Part shown: positions 1-6,230 of the stretch, piece by piece
Position numbering within the stretch: the stretch's first letter is position 1
Layout: each line of letters starts with the position of its first letter
Virus record (IMG/VR): IMGVR_UViG_3300025648_000003
Coordinates: 1-43,310 of that record
DNA: 43,310 nt
Direction: 5' to 3' (one strand)
DNA from: a virus
The notes under the pieces: model-generated
The model's database searches: none
The model's input: the letters and a program-made list of their open reading frames with translations, nothing else
Told to the model about the DNA's origin: nothing
Translations under genes and position numbers: made by a program

Positions 1-127
1 ACCTACCAAATTAAGTTTTTGAAAATTTGTTCGACAGAACTTAAAACAATCAAGATTATTGATGATGTTTATAACGATCAATTGCAAGAAATATTCACTA
101 ACGAAACTGGATTGGAGACTTCATTAT
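1..127. repeat. Terminal direct repeat, left copy (127 bp)
   Basis: Bases 1-127 are identical to bases 43184-43310. The repeat contains the 3' part of a gene whose 5' part lies at the other end of the window, and the reading frame stays open across the join. This is the signature of a circular or circularly permuted molecule reported as a linear contig. A length of exactly 127 also equals the largest k-mer used by common short-read assemblers, so I read it as an assembly overlap rather than a packaged terminal repeat. Confidence 0.95.
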
Positions 128-129
128 AA
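1..129 (+). CDS. C-terminal part of junction-spanning small protein (see 43016-43310)
   Basis: This is the last 42 codons plus TAA stop (127-129) of a 98-residue protein whose ATG lies at 43016. The frame is continuous: 43184 is the first base of codon 57 and equals base 1 here. The protein starts MTIAREILKQLG and contains KFIAMTGAKH; from memory, similar small proteins occur beside DUF932 genes on betaproteobacterial plasmids and phages, and a DUF932 gene lies just upstream at 41922-42896. Its function is unknown. It looks truncated here only because the circle was opened inside it. Confidence 0.85.
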   Translation, partial: TYQIKFLKICSTELKTIKIIDDVYNDQLQEIFTNETGLETSL

Positions 130-131
130 GC

Positions 132-410
132 ATGAATAGAGCTGATGCGTATTACGAACCTGAAGATTTTGATGATCGTTGGGATGAAATTGAAGAACGA
201 GCATGGCAGTTAATAAAAACTCCACAGTTTGATCCATACCAAGCTGGAAATATCTCAGAAATGATGGGTGAACTAAGCGTTGATATGGCAAAAGATTTAC
301 AAGCAATATTAGATACCCATGATTTTGAACAAATTGGCAGAAAAATTTGGGCTATGACTTATGACTACATGGAAAAGTATGCAAAAGATCAAGCTGAAGG
401 TGAACTTTAA
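132..410 (+). CDS. Hypothetical protein, 92 aa
   Basis: The ATG at 132 follows the stop of the junction-spanning gene (129) by two bases, so the two are probably translationally coupled. The product is acidic (many D and E, with a start reading MNRADAYYEPEDFDDRWDEI) and looks mostly helical, without a membrane segment or a motif I recognise. It lies directly upstream of the ERF recombination gene and is probably cotranscribed with it. Function unknown; a role linked to recombination is only suggested by position. Confidence 0.7.
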   Translation: MNRADAYYEPEDFDDRWDEIEERAWQLIKTPQFDPYQAGNISEMMGELSVDMAKDLQAILDTHDFEQIGRKIWAMTYDYMEKYAKDQAEGEL

Positions 411-422
411 AAAGGAAATGAA

Positions 423-1070
423 ATGAAACAATCAGAAAGCATTAAAGAATTAGCATTGGCATTATCTAAGGTACAAGGTCAATTGACTTTTGCCAAAAAA
501 GACAGCGCAAACCCATTTTTTAAATCAAAGTATGCAGACCTAGCGTCTGTTTGGGAATCTTGCAGAACTTTATTGTCAGAAAATGGTTTGGCTGTGATGC
601 AGTTTCCAAGTGGCTATGAAACTAGGGTCATTACTGGTGAAAAAACTGTGGCAGAGCATTTGATGTCATTAACTACAATAATTACCCATGCTTCAGGTGA
701 ATGGATGTCTCAAGACATGACATTACCAGTAACCAAAGCAGATGCTCAAGGCGCAGGAAGCGCAATTACCTACATGAGAAGATATGCACTTGCGGCAGTA
801 GTTGGTGTGTATCAAGATGATGATGATGGTAATAGTGCGTCATCACCAAAAGAATCATTAACTCCAAAAGAACGCCCAGCGACATTAACGCCTGAAGAAT
901 TGGATAAAATTAATTCTTTATCAAAAGATACGAATACTGATATTGCCAATATTGCAAAGTTTTATGGCAAAAAAGACATCAAAGAAGTTGAGCGTTTGCA
1001 TTTTATGACAATTGTTGAACAGCTTGAGAAAAAAATTGCGAAATCTTTACATAATGAAGATAAGGAATAA
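423..1070 (+). CDS. erf: ERF-family single-strand DNA annealing protein
   Basis: The 215-residue product matches the ERF superfamily of phage annealing proteins. The N-terminal half carries the family pattern: an LxxVQGxLxxAKKD start, NPFFKSKYADLASVWE around residues 31-46, and GAGSAITYMRRYAL around residues 113-126, followed by an acidic DDDDGN stretch. The C-terminal 70 residues are charged and variable, as usual. Such proteins coat and anneal single strands made by a partner exonuclease; that partner is the next gene, 3 bases downstream, and SSB follows. The start has a good ribosome site (AAAGGA, 6-7 bases upstream). Confidence 0.92.
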   Translation: MKQSESIKELALALSKVQGQLTFAKKDSANPFFKSKYADLASVWESCRTLLSENGLAVMQFPSGYETRVITGEKTVAEHLMSLTTIITHASGEWMSQDMTLPVTKADAQGAGSAITYMRRYALAAVVGVYQDDDDGNSASSPKESLTPKERPATLTPEELDKINSLSKDTNTDIANIAKFYGKKDIKEVERLHFMTIVEQLEKKIAKSLHNEDKE

Positions 1071-1073
1071 TCC

Positions 1074-1928
1074 ATGATTGATTTAAGCAATCCTCAAGAA
1101 ATAGCTGAATTGGAGCAGGGATCACAAGAATGGCATGATTTTCGCAAGCAACATCGTATGGCAAGTGAAAGCCCTGCAATTCTTGGAGTAAGCCCATACC
1201 AAAAATCCAGCGATATTCGTAGGGTCAAAAATGGTGGTGGAGGTGGGTTTGTCAATGCGGCAATGCGTAAAGGTACTGAACAAGAACCTTTTGCACGAAA
1301 AGCATACAACGAAAAATATGATCCTATGCGTCCAGCAGTTTTTGTAAATGGGATGTATGGAGCTTCACTTGATGGCATAAATCTTGAACAAGATGGTCTT
1401 TGGGAGTGCAAGACACCTAAAGATGGTTTTGCTTCTGAACGTGCAAAATTATGTCTAAGGAATGAACTTACTGATTATGACTATGCACAAGTCCAGCACC
1501 AGCTAATGGTAACTCAAGCGAAATGGTGTGATTTTTGTGTGTGGGATTGGAATGAAGCTGATTTTATTATGACTAGAGTTTTCCCTGATTTAGCAATGTG
1601 GGAAAGAATCCATGCAGATTGGGAATTGTTTTGGAAAGATTTAGGCACAAGAACTGACGCTCAATGGCAATCAACAGTTAAAACATATCTTGATTTAAAA
1701 ATTGCCGCTGACGTAGCAGTAAAAGCCCTTGAAGAAGCCAAAAAGCAATTGCAGGAACAGCTTGTGGGGGATGTCAATGAAGGGTTTGGTGTAAGGGTGC
1801 AACGCATCACAATAAGTGGCTCTACGGACTGGAAAAAGGTTCAGGAGCGTTATTTAAATGATATGGATTTAACAGAGTTTAAAAAGCCTGACACATATCA
1901 GATTCGTATAAATGAAATTAAGGAGTAA
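1074..1928 (+). CDS. YqaJ/lambda-exonuclease family 5'-3' exonuclease
   Basis: The 284-residue product is a PD-(D/E)XK nuclease of the YqaJ/lambda exo type, which resects double-stranded ends to feed the annealing protein encoded just upstream. Visible catalytic elements in order: E69 and E71 in GTEQEPFARKAY, D100 in SLDGI, the ExK pair E111 and K113 in WECKTP, and QVQHQLMVT around residues 140-148. The N-terminal GSQEWHDFRK with SESPAILG is also family-typical. A run of five glycines (54-58) sits in the first third. The last 80 residues are a helical tail. The ERF-YqaJ-SSB order is a standard phage recombination cassette. Confidence 0.93.
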   Translation: MIDLSNPQEIAELEQGSQEWHDFRKQHRMASESPAILGVSPYQKSSDIRRVKNGGGGGFVNAAMRKGTEQEPFARKAYNEKYDPMRPAVFVNGMYGASLDGINLEQDGLWECKTPKDGFASERAKLCLRNELTDYDYAQVQHQLMVTQAKWCDFCVWDWNEADFIMTRVFPDLAMWERIHADWELFWKDLGTRTDAQWQSTVKTYLDLKIAADVAVKALEEAKKQLQEQLVGDVNEGFGVRVQRITISGSTDWKKVQERYLNDMDLTEFKKPDTYQIRINEIKE

Positions 1929-1930
1929 TC

Positions 1931-2080
1931 ATGGGTTGGTTAATTGGCATCATTTGTTTTTTTGCATGGATAACACATATTTTGTTCTGTTTTAGCCATG
2001 CGGCTTGGGGGTTTCTCATTGCAGGAGCAATATTTTTTCCCATTGGAATATTCCATGGGTTTTATCTTTGGTTTCAATAA
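1931..2080 (+). CDS. Small two-segment membrane protein, 49 aa
   Basis: An ATG at 1931 follows the exonuclease stop by two bases, with an AAGGAG ribosome site overlapping the end of that gene. The product (MGWLIGIICFFAWITHILF...) consists almost wholly of two hydrophobic stretches rich in F, I and W separated by a short turn containing His and Ser. It is therefore an integral membrane protein, probably a hairpin. The next gene, ssb, repeats the same AAGGAGTAATC leader. No family recognised; roles such as superinfection exclusion are possible but not supported. Confidence 0.7.
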   Translation: MGWLIGIICFFAWITHILFCFSHAAWGFLIAGAIFFPIGIFHGFYLWFQ

Positions 2081-2089
2081 GGAGTAATC

Positions 2090-2494
2090 ATGGCTGGAGT
2101 TAATAAAGTTCTAATTTTGGGGCGTTTGGGTAAAGACCCCGAAACTAGATATACCGCAGATGGAAAATGTGTAGTTTCTTTATCAGTAGCAACATCAACA
2201 CAAAGCAAGGATGCCGCAGGAAATAAGACTGAATACACAGAATGGCACAAAGTATCAGCTTTTAATAGTGCGGCTGAAGCGGCTGGAAAATACCTTAAAA
2301 AGGGAGATAGACTTTTCCTTGAAGGTTCATTACGAACTAAGAAATACCTTGATAAACAAGGTGTAGAACGATATTCGACTGAAATTGTGGCTGGTAGGCT
2401 TGAGTTCTTAAATGACAAGCATACACAAAATCCGCAAGATATTAGTCCTCCCGAATCTCAAGTGGATGGGTCATTTGATGATACCCCGTTTTAA
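2090..2494 (+). CDS. ssb: Single-stranded DNA-binding protein
   Basis: The 134-residue product is a bacterial-type SSB with one OB-fold: start MAGVNKVLILGRLGKDPETRYT, then TEWHKVSAF around residues 49-57 and KGDRLFLEGSLRTKKY. It ends in SFDDTPF, the acidic tip that recruits replication and repair partners. It coats single-stranded DNA during replication and recombination and completes the ERF/exonuclease/SSB set. The ATG is preceded by AAGGAG seven bases upstream. At 134 residues it is shorter than host SSBs (about 170), because the linker before the tip is short. Confidence 0.95.
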   Translation: MAGVNKVLILGRLGKDPETRYTADGKCVVSLSVATSTQSKDAAGNKTEYTEWHKVSAFNSAAEAAGKYLKKGDRLFLEGSLRTKKYLDKQGVERYSTEIVAGRLEFLNDKHTQNPQDISPPESQVDGSFDDTPF

Positions 2495-2526
2495 TCAGTA
2501 AACAAACTTATAAAAAGGAAGCCAAA

Positions 2527-2721
2527 ATGAAACAGAAAGAACTAATTATTGCGACTTTAAAGCGTGGCTGGACAAGTCCATTGGATGCTCTTAAACAAGC
2601 TGGAACAATGAAACTATCCACTAGAGTAGGCGAGTTAAAAAGTGCTGGTTACATAATTCTTGACAAATGGCATGAATCCAAGAAATATAAAATGTATAGA
2701 TTGACAGGAATTCATAAATGA
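2527..2721 (+). CDS. Small winged-helix-like protein, 64 aa
   Basis: The 64-residue product has the look of a minimal winged helix: a helix (KQKELIIATLKRG), a short turn with WTSPLDALKQAG, a recognition-like helix (STRVGELKSAGYII) and a basic beta-type wing (KYKMYRL). Phages often carry such small HTH proteins after ssb. The pattern LSTRVGELKSAG resembles helix-turn-helix proteins that judge parity of A/B strands in DNA, but no exact family is claimed. The stop overlaps the next ATG (ATGA at 2718-2721). Ribosome site AAAAAGGA lies upstream. Confidence 0.75.
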   Translation: MKQKELIIATLKRGWTSPLDALKQAGTMKLSTRVGELKSAGYIILDKWHESKKYKMYRLTGIHK

Positions 2722-2891
2722 AGTTTTTGATTTTAACTTTACCAATCTTGCTGACAGGTTGTCTTACTTATCCATCAGTTGTATGCAAAGATGGAAAAAT
2801 GTACAGCAAGGTTGGTGTCACTTCAGTTTATACGGCAACAGAAATGAGCTGTATTGAAGTGAAGAATTATTTTCAAACTGAAAAGGAATAA
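2718..2891 (+). CDS. Small lipoprotein, 57 aa
   Basis: The ATG overlaps the preceding stop (ATGA). The product begins MKFLILTLPILLTGCLTYPS: a lysine, a hydrophobic stretch and an LLTGC lipobox with the lipidated Cys at residue 15, so a mature lipoprotein of about 43 residues is expected. Two more cysteines (CKDG and MSCIE) could form a disulfide outside the cytoplasm. It sits among early genes, not in the lysis cassette, so it is not an obvious o-spanin; early phage lipoproteins sometimes block superinfection, but that is inference. Confidence 0.75.
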   Translation: MKFLILTLPILLTGCLTYPSVVCKDGKMYSKVGVTSVYTATEMSCIEVKNYFQTEKE

Positions 2892-2894
2892 AAA

Positions 2895-3101
2895 ATGAAT
2901 CATCATATTTGGACAGCAAGCGGTACTGATATTGAAGAACGCTGGATCAAGCAGTACGGATGGGTAAGACCTTCTGAACAGCCTGAATACCAAGCTAAGT
3001 ACAAATACTTCCAAGAATTGCCATTGAGAAAGCTGGATGATGTAGCCAAAGTAGAGTATGAAACAGCCCTACGCAAAGCTAAAGTAGTTAGAATTAAATG
3101 A
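2895..3101 (+). CDS. Hypothetical protein, 68 aa
   Basis: The ATG at 2895 has an AAAAGGA ribosome site at the end of the lipoprotein gene. The product has an aromatic N-terminal half (HHIWTASGTDIEERWIKQYGW) and a basic, helical C-terminal half with alternating K and A. No membrane segment and no motif that I recognise. Its stop overlaps the ATG of the next tiny gene (ATGA at 3098-3101), so it is part of the coupled chain of small early genes. Confidence 0.7.
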   Translation: MNHHIWTASGTDIEERWIKQYGWVRPSEQPEYQAKYKYFQELPLRKLDDVAKVEYETALRKAKVVRIK

Positions 3102-3184
3102 CCAATGATGAAGCCATGCTATTCGTTTTAATAGTGATAGTTGGCTTCATTTTCACTGTAATTATGTTTATAAGGAATCATTAA
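3098..3184 (+). CDS. Tiny single-pass membrane protein, 28 aa
   Basis: The ATG overlaps the preceding TGA (ATGA). After a short acidic start (MTNDEA) nearly all the rest, MLFVLIVIVGFIFTVIMF, is hydrophobic and ends in a basic IRNH tail, so a single membrane span with the C-terminus inside is likely. The stop (3182-3184) is followed at once by the next ATG. The position in an unbroken ATGA chain and the clean topology support a real gene in spite of its size. Function unknown. Confidence 0.55.
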   Translation: MTNDEAMLFVLIVIVGFIFTVIMFIRNH

Positions 3185-3280
3185 ATGAGCTGGCGAGACA
3201 AAGCAATATTGACTGTTCTCATAGTTGGAATAGTTATGTCGCTGGCTTTAATGCGTTTGGCTGTGAGATTGGCATTATGA
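3185..3280 (+). CDS. Tiny single-pass membrane protein, 31 aa
   Basis: The ATG directly follows the previous TAA, and the TGA overlaps the next ATG (ATGA at 3277-3280). The product starts MSWRDKA, then has an uninterrupted hydrophobic segment (ILTVLIVGIVMSLALM) and ends RLAVRLAL. An upstream AAGGAATC lies in the preceding gene. It resembles its 28-residue neighbour only in topology. Function unknown. Confidence 0.55.
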   Translation: MSWRDKAILTVLIVGIVMSLALMRLAVRLAL

Positions 3281-3438
3281 CCTGTAATTGTCAAACCCCT
3301 AAATCATGTGAAATGAATGGTAAATGCTTGAATTTTGAAGGTGAGCCAATACCATTTTTTGGCTGGCTTAAAGAAGATTTTGGGATTCAAGCCGCTAAAG
3401 CATGGAGTGAGATTAAATTTAAGGAACAAAATAAATGA
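3277..3438 (+). CDS. Small cysteine-rich protein, 53 aa
   Basis: Coupled by ATGA overlaps at both ends (3277-3280 and 3435-3438). The first 17 residues contain four cysteines (MTCNCQTPKSCEMNGKC), a spacing that could bind one metal ion or form disulfides. The remainder is a mixed aromatic/helical stretch (FFGWLKEDFGIQAAKAW). No transmembrane segment or signal peptide is seen, so a cytoplasmic zinc-knuckle-like protein is the simplest reading, but the family is not recognised. Confidence 0.65.
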   Translation: MTCNCQTPKSCEMNGKCLNFEGEPIPFFGWLKEDFGIQAAKAWSEIKFKEQNK

Positions 3439-3743
3439 TACATAAACACACAGAAATAATTAAAGCATGGGCTGATGGTGCTGAAATTGAATCAAGAACT
3501 TTATGCACACATGCAGGGAATTCAAATCAATGGCACGAAACAACTAATCCAGCTTGGAATAACAACAATTTGGATTTTCGTATTAAGCCTGAAACAAAAC
3601 CTGATTACATAACATTTTTAACTTTTACTAAAAATGGATGGTCAGAAGCTCCTATAAGTTGCTATGTAAGAAATTCTGAAAGAGCATTAAAACTAACACA
3701 TGATGGCGAAACAGGCAAATTAAAATCAACGGAAGTTTTGTGA
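3435..3743 (+). CDS. Hypothetical phage protein, 102 aa
   Basis: ATG overlaps the previous stop. The product starts with HTEIIKAWADGAEIESR and continues with WHETTNPAWNNNNLDFRIKPE. This layout (a short helix ending in WADGAEI, a tryptophan-rich strand, then FRIKP) recurs in small early proteins of many phages of enterobacteria and other proteobacteria. The function of that family is not known to me. The C-terminal third (YITFLTFTKNGWSEAP) looks like beta strands. Confidence 0.75.
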   Translation: MIHKHTEIIKAWADGAEIESRTLCTHAGNSNQWHETTNPAWNNNNLDFRIKPETKPDYITFLTFTKNGWSEAPISCYVRNSERALKLTHDGETGKLKSTEVL

Positions 3744-3762
3744 TGAGAAAGGCGCAAGAGAA

Positions 3763-3936
3763 ATGAACAATGTATGTCTTGGTTATAAAGCTGGAATAGA
3801 TTTAACCACAGAAAGCCTACAACTTTGCATTAAGTTAGAAGGTTTTGACGAGATAAGAACTACCATGACCCAAGAAGAATATGAAGTAATGGCTGGTCTT
3901 GTTAAAAGATTGTTTGGAAAGGCACAAGAGAAATGA
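3763..3936 (+). CDS. Hypothetical protein, 57 aa
   Basis: I place the start at 3763 (MNNVCLGYKAGIDL); an ATG at 3743 gives only six codons. The product ends KRLFGKAQEK, and its last bases (3918-3938) are a near-exact copy of the segment 3748-3768 that precedes its own start. The stop overlaps the next ATG (ATGA at 3933-3936). Soluble, mixed strand/helix, no motif recognised. Confidence 0.6.
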   Translation: MNNVCLGYKAGIDLTTESLQLCIKLEGFDEIRTTMTQEEYEVMAGLVKRLFGKAQEK

Positions 3937-4064
3937 ACGCAAATGACTGGTCTATATTGGCTTTTATGGTGTTGTTTACCGCATGGTTTATCTATTGCGT
4001 TAGCGATGGGTTAATAGATTTATTTTACAAAATTCAAGATTGTCTAAGAAAGGCACAAGAATGA
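3933..4064 (+). CDS. Small single-pass membrane protein, 43 aa
   Basis: ATG overlaps the previous TGA. The product has a short N-terminus (MNANDWS), one hydrophobic segment (ILAFMVLFTAWFIYCV) and a cytoplasmic-type tail ending CLRKAQE. Its last codons repeat the KAQE tail of the preceding gene at DNA level, and its start resembles the next gene's start (NANDWS versus IANDKSWS), which suggests local duplication. Function unknown. Confidence 0.6.
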   Translation: MNANDWSILAFMVLFTAWFIYCVSDGLIDLFYKIQDCLRKAQE

Positions 4065-4222
4065 TCGCAAATGATAAAAGCTGGAGTAATGAAACTATAG
4101 CGTTATTTGACAAGCTAGAAACACAGATACGCCAGCAACAAGCTGAAATAGAAGCGTTGAAAGATAAGCTAATGCTTGCAAAACAATCATTAGAAATTGT
4201 GGAAGGCTGGATTAAGAAATGA
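4061..4222 (+). CDS. Small coiled-coil protein, 53 aa
   Basis: I choose the ATG at 4061, which overlaps the preceding stop (ATGA), rather than an upstream TTG at 4040. The product begins MIANDKSWSNET and from residue 10 to 48 is one amphipathic helix with heptad spacing (ALFDKLETQIRQQQAEIEAL...KQSLEIVEGW), so it probably forms a coiled coil or dimer. The stop overlaps the next ATG. Small coiled-coil proteins of this sort are frequent in early phage regions, with no single function. Confidence 0.65.
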   Translation: MIANDKSWSNETIALFDKLETQIRQQQAEIEALKDKLMLAKQSLEIVEGWIKK

Positions 4223-4347
4223 TCCCTGAAGAAGTAATCAGAGAGTTTTATATGCTAACGAACCCTTATCCGATAGCCAATAGGTTTCATAGCTATTTAA
4301 AGAAGTTTAGAAAGATTGAACAGTTTATTAAAGATCAACGCCATTGA
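4219..4347 (+). CDS. Hypothetical protein, 42 aa; last gene of rightward unit
   Basis: The ATG overlaps the stop of the coiled-coil gene (ATGA). The product is basic and aromatic (MIPEEVIREFYMLTNPYPIANRFHSY...) with a helical C-terminus. Its stop (4345-4347) overlaps the last 13 bases of the leftward zinc-finger gene, so the rightward early unit and the leftward late unit meet tail to tail here. No hairpin terminator is visible between them, so the two transcripts may overlap. Confidence 0.55.
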   Translation: MIPEEVIREFYMLTNPYPIANRFHSYLKKFRKIEQFIKDQRH

Positions 4348-4544
4348 TGCTTTTTGATTACTTGCTCGGATTCGTAATCAGTATGGCAAAAGGCGTTACA
4401 AAATAGCCCTTTAATAATGCTATCGTTGCAATATAAACAACGTCCAGTAAAAGGATGATTTTTAGATTTAGAACGGGCAATTTGAATAGCCAAATCCCGA
4501 TCCCGTTCTTCATTGTCTGAAGCCATGTCGTAAATATCGCTCAT
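4335..4544 (-). CDS. Small zinc-finger protein, 69 aa
   Basis: The last gene of the leftward block. An N-terminal acidic helix (MASDNEERDRDLAIQIARSK) is followed by a four-cysteine knuckle: C36xxC39 in CLYCND and C49/C53 in FCNAFCHTDYE. The helix-plus-C4 layout and the ending C-H-T-D-Y-E recall small TraR/DksA-like or related zinc proteins that lie beside phage lysis genes. The start codon overlaps the lysozyme stop (ATGA). A regulatory role at host RNA polymerase would be possible if it is TraR-like; the usual DxxDxA tip is not clear, so I stay with zinc binding. Confidence 0.8.
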   Translation of the reverse strand: MSDIYDMASDNEERDRDLAIQIARSKSKNHPFTGRCLYCNDSIIKGLFCNAFCHTDYESEQVIKKHQWR

Positions 4545-4987
4545 GCTAATTCATTCAAAAATAATACGGCTTCTGCGTGTCTTCGTTTAATAAGACCAGC
4601 CATGACCTTGCCATCAGCATGAGTCCATTTTTCAAACTCTAATGCCGCCCCTTCCATGTCGCCAGCATTAATCTTTCTGAGTAATGTTGAACCAGCAAAA
4701 TTACCAGCACCACAGTTAAAAACGAAGTCCACAAGAGCATCAAACTCATTTTGGGTTAGGTCTGTATGTACTTTTGAATTAACAGTTTGTACGGCTTTTT
4801 GAACGTCTTGCATAAGGAATTCTTCAGCTTGCTCTTGAGTAATGGTCATGCCTTGATGTACCTCTGCACCTGTGTGTCCGTAGCCAATAGTCCAAGGATC
4901 GCCATGAGTTGCAGGGTCAGGATACGCAGTAAGCCGTAACCCTTCAAAATTCTCGGTAAGGTGAAGTCCATTTTTACTGTAGTTCAT
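4541..4987 (-). CDS. Endolysin, GH24 (T4-type) lysozyme
   Basis: The 148-residue product is a phage lysozyme that cuts the MurNAc-GlcNAc bond of peptidoglycan. The T4-type catalytic triad is visible: E15 in NFEGLRLTAYPD, D24, and T33 in WTIGYGH. NEFDALVDFVFNCGAGNFAGSTLL and the C-terminal GLIKRRHAEAVLF are also family-typical. There is no signal-anchor segment, so release to the periplasm should depend on a holin. The start is fixed by homology, but no good ribosome site lies upstream, so expression may be weak or coupled. Spanins lie just upstream. Confidence 0.93.
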   Translation of the reverse strand: MNYSKNGLHLTENFEGLRLTAYPDPATHGDPWTIGYGHTGAEVHQGMTITQEQAEEFLMQDVQKAVQTVNSKVHTDLTQNEFDALVDFVFNCGAGNFAGSTLLRKINAGDMEGAALEFEKWTHADGKVMAGLIKRRHAEAVLFLNELA

Positions 4988-5089
4988 AGTATTGTTCTAG
5001 CAACATTACCAATCTAATAATAGGCACAAGTTAAACAACATCGCATTGGCTTTCTTGTATTAGATCAATTAATTTGAGGGGAGGAATTT

Positions 5090-5503
5090 TTAAAGTCCAG
5101 CTTGTTCCCGAATCCATGATTGAAGCGACTCCACTTGTTGAGTTGTCATTGCACATTTTTCAATAAATTGTGGGTCGGTGGGAGTTCCATCAATGCTGGA
5201 GGTGGTGTTGGAAACGGAGGGCATTGAATTGCTACTGGTGTTGTGCATCCCACTATACATAGACTTAATAGCAACCAACTTAGCTTGATATTCATTGGAT
5301 ATTCCTTTATTGATTAAGGCTTGCTCTTTAATGACTTCTTTGTTCTTGGCTTCTTGTGCAAGAGCCAAAGCATTAATCTCGCCCCTGTAAGCAACAAACC
5401 GAGAATGCTCAAAACTATAGCCAAGATAACCAGCAAACAAAACAGCCAAAACTCCCAAGGCGTATTTAATAAGCTGAAGGTAGGGAGTAAGGAAATCAAA
5501 CAT
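5090..5503 (-). CDS. Rz: Inner-membrane spanin subunit (Rz-like)
   Basis: The 137-residue product has one N-terminal membrane segment (about residues 11-30, YALGVLAVLFAGYLGYSF), then a periplasmic helical part rich in A, K, E and Q, a low-complexity Ser/Thr/Pro segment and a C-terminal helix ending WIREQAGL. This is the layout of an i-spanin, which joins with the outer-membrane lipoprotein to fuse the two membranes at lysis. A matching Rz1-like lipoprotein is fully embedded in another frame (5146-5295), which is the strongest support. The start overlaps the upstream stop (TAATG). Confidence 0.85.
   Translation of the reverse strand: MFDFLTPYLQLIKYALGVLAVLFAGYLGYSFEHSRFVAYRGEINALALAQEAKNKEVIKEQALINKGISNEYQAKLVAIKSMYSGMHNTSSNSMPSVSNTTSSIDGTPTDPQFIEKCAMTTQQVESLQSWIREQAGL
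5146..5295 (-). CDS. Rz1: Outer-membrane spanin lipoprotein (Rz1-like), embedded in Rz
   Basis: In a different frame inside the Rz gene, an ATG at 5295 opens a 49-codon gene ending TGA at 5146-5148. The product MNIKLSWLLLSLCIVGCTTP has a lysine-started signal peptide and a lipobox CIVGC with the lipidated Cys at residue 17. The mature part is proline-rich (CPPFPTPPPALMELPP), as in lambda Rz1. A good ribosome site, AAAGGA, lies 6-7 bases before the ATG. Embedded Rz/Rz1 gene pairs are well known, and all the hallmarks are present, so I am confident even though the gene is short. Confidence 0.9.
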   Translation of the reverse strand: MNIKLSWLLLSLCIVGCTTPVAIQCPPFPTPPPALMELPPTHNLLKNVQ

Positions 5504-6051
5504 TACCTAAAGCCACTCAAACGTGGCGAGAATACAAAGGTGGATTTATAAAGGCTTGGTTTTGGATCAACATTGGGATCGACTAGAGCAAAAATATTAT
5601 GACCAAAATTACAATAAATACACCGAGAAAATCCGATTGGTCGTACCCAACGGAATTGAAATAGACCATTAACAGTAACAAGACACCAACCAGCTTTAGC
5701 GTTATCGTTATCTCGTATCGTAATATCGCCTTGAACAGTTGAATCATAAGGAGTTCCTAATGTCTTTAATCCAAAGGTAGGCAATGGATTGCGAATCAAC
5801 CATTTAATCTTTGATCCATAAGAAGGAGGGTTAATGGCTTGAAATGAGGCATCACCATCAAGGGAGTTATCCCATGTTTGAAACCAATTTAACCAAGTAG
5901 GAAGTCGAGGTCCGAACTCCTCTTTAGCTCCGTTATCCACCCACCCTAAAGCATTTCCTGAAAACAAAGGCAAGATAGGGGAAAGAATGATTGCAAGAAG
6001 GGTCAATACAAGATTGACGGGTACTGAGAGGATATAGAGTAGATAGTTCAT
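5503..6051 (-). CDS. DUF7338-like phage protein, 182 aa
   Basis: The N-terminal 35 residues are hydrophobic (MNYLLYILSVPVNLVLTLLAIILSPILPLF), followed by a tryptophan-rich soluble part: LPTWLNWFQTWDNSLDGD, then KIKWLIRNPLPTFG and WCLVTVNGLFQFRWVRP. The PxWLxWFQTxDNxLDGD core matches a common phage protein family of unknown function, which I recall as DUF7338, usually coded near lysis genes. It probably sits in the inner membrane with its body in the cytoplasm. The stop overlaps the start of Rz. Confidence 0.75.
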   Translation of the reverse strand: MNYLLYILSVPVNLVLTLLAIILSPILPLFSGNALGWVDNGAKEEFGPRLPTWLNWFQTWDNSLDGDASFQAINPPSYGSKIKWLIRNPLPTFGLKTLGTPYDSTVQGDITIRDNDNAKAGWCLVTVNGLFQFRWVRPIGFSRCIYCNFGHNIFALVDPNVDPKPSLYKSTFVFSPRLSGFR

Positions 6052-6230
6052 TCGATTGGCTTAGAGGTTACAAAGCGTAGTACAGCAACAATAACTCCAA
6101 TAGTAATAAGGAGCAGACCATAATATCGAGGATCAATGATGTTTTGAACATAAGATAGATTATCAAATAAAGCACCAAAAATCACTAACAATAAGGAAAA
6201 CCACATTGTTCGGCTTTGGCGCATCTTCAT
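6048..6230 (-). CDS. Two-span membrane protein, holin candidate, 60 aa
   Basis: The product has a basic start (MKMRQSRTMW), one span (FSLLLVIFGALF), a short loop (DNLSYVQNIIDPRYYG), a second span (LLLITIGVIVAVLRFV) and a short tail. Very similar small proteins (SRTMWF...YGLxxxxxGxxVAVLR) are common beside phage lysozymes. The size and topology (about 60 residues, two spans, both ends likely inside) fit a small holin or antiholin. Start and stop overlap the neighbours by 4 bases. Two other small membrane proteins lie nearby, so which one is the holin is not settled. Confidence 0.7.
   Translation of the reverse strand: MKMRQSRTMWFSLLLVIFGALFDNLSYVQNIIDPRYYGLLLITIGVIVAVLRFVTSKPIE

Noticed and set aside
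1094-1411. Long minus-strand frame opposite the exonuclease gene
   Set aside because: Shadow of the well-supported exonuclease frame; Ser/Pro/Leu-rich, no family pattern, no ribosome site.
2718-2891. Second o-spanin
   Set aside because: It is a lipoprotein but is in the early region, has no Pro-rich part and no partner i-spanin; the lysis cassette already has a full spanin pair.
4988-5089. A promoter for the lysozyme gene in the gap after the spanin genes
   Set aside because: No -35/-10 pair of reasonable quality is seen on the minus strand; the gap is only 102 bases of plain AT-rich sequence.
5314-5499. 61-residue frame with hydrophobic N-terminus overlapping the start of Rz
   Set aside because: It has no lipobox or ribosome site, and its hydrophobic part mirrors the Rz membrane segment in another frame. 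The true second spanin gene is the one at 5146-5295.
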